From Streptomyces xiaopingdaonensis (GTDB taxonomy: Bacteria > Actinomycetota > Actinomycetes > Streptomycetales > Streptomycetaceae), in the NCBI RefSeq assembly GCF_000262345.1, contig NZ_AJTQ01000370.1:18751-82750 (forward strand): a stretch of 64,000 nt of DNA. Reading direction: 5' to 3'. Shown piece after piece: positions 59,693-64,000 of the stretch; position 1 is the first letter of the stretch, and each line of letters opens with the position of its first letter. Under the pieces are notes generated by a model. That model was not told the DNA's origin. It saw nothing but the letters and a program-made list of their open reading frames with translations, and did not search any database. A program made the position numbers and the translations under genes.

Positions 59693-60958
59693 TCAACCGC
59701 GGATGTGGCCGTCGCCCGTGACGACGTACTTGGTCGACGTCAGCTCGGGGAGGCCCATGGGCCCCCTGGCGTGGAGCTTCTGCGTCGAGATGCCGATCTC
59801 GGCGCCGAAGCCGAACTCGCTCCCGTCGGTGAAGCGGGTCGAGGCGTTGACCATCACGGCGGTGGCGTCGACGAGGGCGGTGAAGCGGCGGGTGGCCGCG
59901 GTGTCGCGGGCGACGATCGCCTCGGTGTGGCCCGAGGTGTGGGCGCGGATGTGCTCGACGGCCGCGTCCAGCGAGGGGACGACGGCGGCGGCGAGGTCGT
60001 AGGAGAGGTACTCCGTCGACCAGTCCTCGGGCGTGGCGGGGACGACGGCCGGGTCGGCGCGCTGCCAGCGCTCGTCGCCGTGGACGGTGACGCCGGCCTT
60101 GCCGAGCGCCTCGGCCGCGCGCGGCAGGAACGCGTCGGCGATCTCCTCGTGGACGAGGACCGTCTCCGCCGCGTTGCAGACGCTGGGGCGCTGCGCCTTG
60201 GAGTTGACGACGATGCCGACGGCCGTCTCGACGTCTGCCGAGGCGTCGACGTAGACGTGGCAGTTGCCGACGCCCGTCTCGATCACGGGCACCGTGGACC
60301 CCTCGACGACGGTGCGGATCAGCGAGGCACCGCCGCGCGGGATGAGGACGTCGACGAGGCCGCGGGCGCGCATCAGCTCCTCGACGCTCTCCCGGCTCTC
60401 CCCGGGGACGAGCTGCACCGCGTCGGCCGGGACGCCTGCCGACGCGACCGCCTCCCTGAGCACCTCGACGAGCGCACTGTTCGAGGCGTACGCCGAGGAC
60501 GAGCCGCGGAGCAGAACGGCGTTGCCGGACTTCAGGCACAGCGCTGCCGCGTCGACCGTGACGTTGGGCCGCGCCTCGTAGACGATGCCGACGACGCCGA
60601 GCGGCACCCGGACCTGCCGCAGCTCCAGGCCGTTGGGGAGGGTCGAGCCGCGCAGCACCTCGCCGACCGGGTCGGGGAGGCCCACGACGCGGCGTACGTC
60701 GGCGGCGATGCCGGCGAGGCGCTCGGGGGTGAGCGTGAGCCGGTCGAGGAGCGAGGGCTCGGTGCCGGCGGCCTCGGCCTTCGCGACGTCCTCCGCGTTC
60801 GCCGCGGTGATCCTCGGCGTCCGCGCGACGAGGGCCTCCGCGACCGCCTCCAGGGCCGCGTCCCGCACGCTGCGGGGCAGCGGCGCCAGCTCGGCTGCTG
60901 CCTCCTTGGCACGGCGGGCGGTGGCGAGCACGGGCGACGGCTGCTGCGTGGCGGTCAT
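59693..60958 (-). CDS. proA: Gamma-glutamyl phosphate reductase
   Basis: 421 residues of the aldehyde dehydrogenase fold. The catalytic Cys is in [18 protein letters not shown], and [20 protein letters not shown] and [24 protein letters not shown] (in short blocks) bind NADPH. It reduces glutamyl-5-phosphate in proline synthesis and works with proB, which lies 840 bases upstream on the same strand across a small extra gene. Confidence 0.96.
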   Translation of the reverse strand: [421 protein letters not shown]

Positions 60959-61075
60959 GTCCCCAGCGTAGCCAGGCCGGTGCGGGCGTCCGGCCGCGCG
61001 TCCGCTTCCCGAGACGGGGCCGGCGACCGGACGTCGACGCCGACTCGGCGCGCGGGCACGGGCGAACGCGGAGCG

Positions 61076-61435
61076 TCAGAACGGGTGGACGCCCACCGGC
61101 ACGGCCGGCGGCGGTCCGTACCCCTCGGCGACCCGCTGGTGGTAGGTCTCCCGGCCGATCACCTCCAGGCCGACGATCTCCCACGGCGGAAGCTTCGCCG
61201 AGGCACGGTGCTCGCCCCACAGCCGCAGCGCCACGGCAGCCGCGTCGTGGAGGTCGCGGGCCTCCTCCCAATACCTGATCTCCGCATGGTCGTTGGCGTA
61301 TCGGCTGGTGAGGAGGAAGGGATGGTCGTGCGCGAGCTGCTCAAGCGCGCGTCTGACCTCCTTGAGCGGTGCGTCGGCACCGGCGACGCTGAGCGTGATG
61401 TGCCACAGCCGGGGCTCCGGCCGAGGCTGCGGCAC
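61076..61435 (-). CDS. Small conserved hypothetical protein between proA and proB
   Basis: 119 residues. It starts PRPEPRLWHITLSVAGADA and has core HPFLLTSRYANDHAEIRYWEEARDLHDAAAVALRLWGEHR, with a charged beta/alpha pattern and no membrane segment. GTG 61435 is chosen because GGAGGAG sits six bases upstream; ATG 61465 and longer frames lack this. I know of a similar small protein at this location in other Streptomyces, but no function. Confidence 0.7.
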   Translation of the reverse strand: MPQPRPEPRLWHITLSVAGADAPLKEVRRALEQLAHDHPFLLTSRYANDHAEIRYWEEARDLHDAAAVALRLWGEHRASAKLPPWEIVGLEVIGRETYHQRVAEGYGPPPAVPVGVHPF

Positions 61436-61612
61436 GGTGCTCTCCTCCGGCCGGGAGGACCCCATCTCGACGCTGGCCAGTCGTCTCACCGGCGGCCTCC
61501 TGAGAATGGTGCGAAGGGGGTGGGGAGGCGCTGCGCCCTGCGGGCGGCACGCTCCTGGTTCCGCAGCCGCCGCACGCTCGGGCGGCTCCACCTCAAAGTT
61601 GACCAGCCCGAG

Positions 61613-61632
61613 CGCCCCCGTGGGGCGGTTTT
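61613..61632 (+). terminator. Plus-strand rho-independent-type hairpin without an upstream gene
   Basis: CGCCCC-cgt-GGGGCG followed by GTTTT reads as a terminator on the plus strand, but the only genes on either side are on the minus strand. The region 61436-61798 otherwise shows no gene. It could end a small RNA or be chance. Confidence 0.3.
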
Positions 61633-61798
61633 CCTGAAGGTGTCCGCGGAAACGCCGCTCTTTGACCGGTCTCGTGCGGAGGTTGGCGCACCAGCCTGAA
61701 CACCAGTCCCTGCACCGAGCACTCGCACCCGACCGCCGGCGTGCGCCCGGGGGCGCGCCCGAGCGCACGGTCGCTACGTACCCGAGCGCCCCGCAGTG

Positions 61799-62965
61799 CT
61801 ACGAAGCGAGCAGCACGAGGTCGTCCCGGTGGACGACCTCCCGCTCGTACTCCGGGCCCAGCTCTCTCGCCAACTCGCCCGTGGAGCGGCCGAGAAGCTG
61901 CGGCAGCTCCTTGGCGTCGAAGTTCACCAGCCCCCTGGCCACCGGACGGCCCGCCTCGTCCCGCAGCTCCACCGGGTCGCCGGCCGAGAAGGCGCCGTGC
62001 ACCGACGCGATCCCCGCGGCGAGGAGCGAGGTGTGCCGCTCGACGACGGCCTCCACGGCACCGGCGTCGAGCGTCAGCGCACCCAGCGGGGTGGAGGCGT
62101 GCGCGAGCCAGAGGAGGCGGCCGGCCGCGCGGCGGCCCGTGGGGTGGAACCAGGTGCCGGTGGGACGGCCCGCCAGCGCGTCGGCCGCCTGCGCGGCCGA
62201 GGTGAGGACGACGGGCACGGCTGCCGCCGCCGCGATCCTGGCGGCCTCCACCTTCGTCGCCATCCCCCCGGTGCCGACGCCGGACCGTCCGACGCCGCCG
62301 ACCTCGACCCCGGCGAGCTCGGCGGCGCCCGCCACCTCGGCGATGCGGCGCGAGTCCGGCCTGGCCGGGTCGCCGTCGTAGAGGCCGTCGATGTCGGAGA
62401 GGAGAACGAGGAGGTCGGCGCGGACGAGGTGGGCGACGAGGGCCGCCAGCCGGTCGTTGTCGCCGAAGCGGATCTCGGCGGTGGCGACGGTGTCGTTCTC
62501 GTTGACGATCGGGACCGCGCCCATCGACAGCAGTTGCTCCAGGGTGCGGTAGGCGTTGCGGTAGTGGGAGCGGCGGCTGGTGTCGTCCGCCGTCAGGAGC
62601 ACCTGGCCGACGCGACGCCCGTACCGCGCGAACGAGGCGGTGTACCGCGCGACGAGCAGCCCCTGCCCGACGCTCGCCGCCGCCTGCTGACGGGAGAGGT
62701 CGCGCGGGCGCTTGGCGAGGCCGAGCGGTGCGAGCCCCGCGGCGATGGCGCCCGAGGAGACGAGGACCGTCTCCTTGCCCTCCGCGAGGGCGCGGCCCGC
62801 GAGCGCGTCGACCAGGGCGTCCACCCTGTCCGCGTCGAGGCCGCCGGCGGCCGTGGTGAGCGAGGAGGAGCCGACCTTGACGACGATCCGCCGCGCGTCT
62901 GCCACCTCCTGCCGCAGACCTGCCACCGCGTCCGTGCTGCTGTCACTGTGTGTTGCGCCTGTCAC
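61799..62965 (-). CDS. proB: Glutamate 5-kinase
   Basis: 388 residues: an amino-acid kinase domain (RIVVKVGSSSLTTAAGGLD at the start, VSSGAIAAGL, NENDTVATAEIRFGDND, VGTGGMATKVEAA in order) and a C-terminal PUA domain (ASTPLGALTLDAGAVEAVV...SVHGAFSAGDPVEL). It makes glutamyl-5-phosphate, the first step of proline synthesis. A feedback site for proline is in the kinase domain. Confidence 0.97.
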   Translation of the reverse strand: MTGATHSDSSTDAVAGLRQEVADARRIVVKVGSSSLTTAAGGLDADRVDALVDALAGRALAEGKETVLVSSGAIAAGLAPLGLAKRPRDLSRQQAAASVGQGLLVARYTASFARYGRRVGQVLLTADDTSRRSHYRNAYRTLEQLLSMGAVPIVNENDTVATAEIRFGDNDRLAALVAHLVRADLLVLLSDIDGLYDGDPARPDSRRIAEVAGAAELAGVEVGGVGRSGVGTGGMATKVEAARIAAAAAVPVVLTSAAQAADALAGRPTGTWFHPTGRRAAGRLLWLAHASTPLGALTLDAGAVEAVVERHTSLLAAGIASVHGAFSAGDPVELRDEAGRPVARGLVNFDAKELPQLLGRSTGELARELGPEYEREVVHRDDLVLLAS

Positions 62966-63309
62966 TCTCGTCGGTGCTCCCGCCGTGGTGGATGCGGACC
63001 GCGCTGCGGCGGGTCCTCCTCCTCGCCGTCCTCGCGCAATCCCTCCGGCAATCTACGTCAGTGCAGGTCGCGGATGCGCATCGATTTCGGGTGACGAAGA
63101 GGTGAGCATCGTTACCTTTGCGCCGCCTCGACCGCGGCACAGAGCGGGCGCGGGGCGGGGGAAGATTGTCACTGGGGCTGCCCGCGTCATACGGTCAGGT
63201 CCTCTCGGCCCGCTCCTGTGGACGGGCTCGACATATATCCGCAGAAACCACACAGAACAACTCGAATTCAGCCAGAAAACTCTCGATTCTCCTGCCAGGA
63301 GCCCAGCCC
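62966..63309. promoter_or_regulatory. Divergent promoter region between proB and the wall-polymer transferase gene
   Basis: 344 bases between two genes transcribed away from each other. It must contain both promoters. Composition falls in GC near 63225-63300 (ATATATCC and CAGAAACCACACAGAACAACTC-like runs in short pieces), typical of a promoter zone ahead of 63310. No operator stands out. Confidence 0.4.
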
Positions 63310-64000
63310 GTGCCCTCTGCCGGACTCTCATCCCGACGCGTCGTCCAACTGGCGGCGCTGCTCGCGCTGGCGGTGTTCTACGCCGCGCAGCTCGCGGGCG
63401 CCCTGCTGCCGAACGTGCCGGTCTTCATCGCCGCCTCGCTCGCCGGCCTGGCGCTCGACCTGTACCTCACGCACCGGCAGCCCGGCCTGCTCGCGCTGCT
63501 CGGCAAGGTGAGGTTCGACGTCACCACCCGCCAACTGCTGCGCGACATGCTCGTGGTGATCGGCCTCGTCCGCATCCCGGAGGTGCCGCCCGGCGTCGAG
63601 CGACCGCTGACGCTGCTCCTCCTCGTCGCCTACGCCGCGCACTTCCTGTGCCAGGCCGTCGCCCAACTCGTACGGCGCACCCGGACGTTGCCGATCGTGA
63701 CGCGGAACATCGACACCTCCGCGCTGCGGCTCACCAAGGCGCCGCCCCGCCTGCTGCTGCGGCAGCCGAGCCGCCGCCTGCTGAGGTTCTCGGTGCCCGG
63801 CACCATCGGCGTCGTGCTCTCCGCCGGGCTCTCGGCCGAGACTTGGGGGTATCTCGGCGTCGGCTGCACGCTGCTCCTCTCCCTCGGCAGCGCGTGCTAC
63901 CTGGGCCTGTGGCTGCTCCCCAAGCGCCGCGCCGTGAGCGAGGCGAAGGTGTGGGAGTGGTTGGATGCGTGGTTGGGGGAGTATCGGCCGACGGTGGGGA
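63310..64000 (+). CDS. N-terminal part of a probable CDP-glycerol glycerophosphotransferase-like membrane protein (partial)
   Basis: The frame is open to the right edge, giving 230 residues. Two pairs of hydrophobic segments (LAALLALAVFYAAQLAGALL, PVFIAASLAGLALDLYL, LLLLVAYAAHFLCQAV, and GVVLSAGLSAETWGYLGVGCTLLLSLGSACYLGLWLL in short blocks) are followed by VWEWLDAWLGEYRPTVG, which resembles the linker just before the glycerophosphotransferase domain of Streptomyces teichoic-acid-type enzymes. GTG 63310 has AGGAG ahead. The catalytic part is outside the window, so the assignment is tentative. Confidence 0.5.
   Translation, partial: MPSAGLSSRRVVQLAALLALAVFYAAQLAGALLPNVPVFIAASLAGLALDLYLTHRQPGLLALLGKVRFDVTTRQLLRDMLVVIGLVRIPEVPPGVERPLTLLLLVAYAAHFLCQAVAQLVRRTRTLPIVTRNIDTSALRLTKAPPRLLLRQPSRRLLRFSVPGTIGVVLSAGLSAETWGYLGVGCTLLLSLGSACYLGLWLLPKRRAVSEAKVWEWLDAWLGEYRPTVG

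Overview
The window is high-GC DNA with strong G/C third-position bias, GTG/TTG/CTG starts, GGAGG-type ribosome sites and many 4-base stop/start overlaps. Gene content and order (zinc ABC-zur-uppS-recO-leuA, phoH-ybeY-era, hrcA-dnaJ, lepA/rpsT/holA, comEC/comEA, leuS, rsfS-LCP-nadD, proA-proB) are those of a Streptomyces chromosome core arm or a very close relative. I recognised families by eye; no database search was run.

Layout. 1-2600: end of a zinc-binding protein gene, znuC, znuB and zur. 2650-7200: zinc-ribbon/TerB-like gene, recO and uppS as one unit, then leuA with a leucine leader peptide. 7450-12480: a less conserved metabolic stretch (secreted HAD phosphatase, glucarate-dehydratase-like enzyme, GH4 glycosidase, PfkB kinase). 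12650-18140: phoH, ybeY, a CNNM/CorC protein, a degenerate cytidine deaminase and era; phoH carries a 360-residue class 3 intein with a LAGLIDADG endonuclease. 18190-21560: PLP dehydratase, adenosine deaminase, RNase Z, HIT protein. 21630-27440: lactate module (lutABC, divergent lldP, GntR/FadR regulator) with three GGTCNGACC operators. 27520-31710: rsmE, nitronate monooxygenase, dnaJ, hrcA with CIRCE. 31845-39470: MBL hydrolase, DUF3097, hemW, acyl-CoA ligase, lepA, rpsT. 40120-48440: holA, a small acidic protein, MazG-like enzyme, comEC, comEA, DegV. 48535-52520: membrane coiled-coil protein, leuS with a second leucine leader peptide and attenuator terminator, tRNA-Ala(GGC). 52650-64000: CTG-start histidine phosphatase, rsfS, divergent LCP protein, nadD, a 53-residue membrane protein, M48 protease, two related membrane proteins, proA, a small protein, proB, and the start of a probable wall-polymer transferase.

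How the parts connect. Leucine supply (leuA) and leucine charging (leuS) each follow a short Leu-rich leader ORF with a promoter -10 box almost touching its ATG, suggesting shared ribosome-mediated control. The lactate genes look like a closed regulon because the same operator sits at the transcription start regions of lutA and its regulator and beside the lldP promoter. The 52.6-64 kb block mixes translation/NAD/proline housekeeping genes with envelope proteins (LCP, M48, paired membrane proteins, CDP-glycerol-transferase-like), matching the neighbourhood linked in Streptomyces to spore-wall and glycopolymer assembly.

Most noteworthy: the PhoH class 3 intein, the two leucine leader peptides, the lactate operators, the CTG start, and the two adjacent membrane proteins sharing an N-terminal VFDExFV motif.
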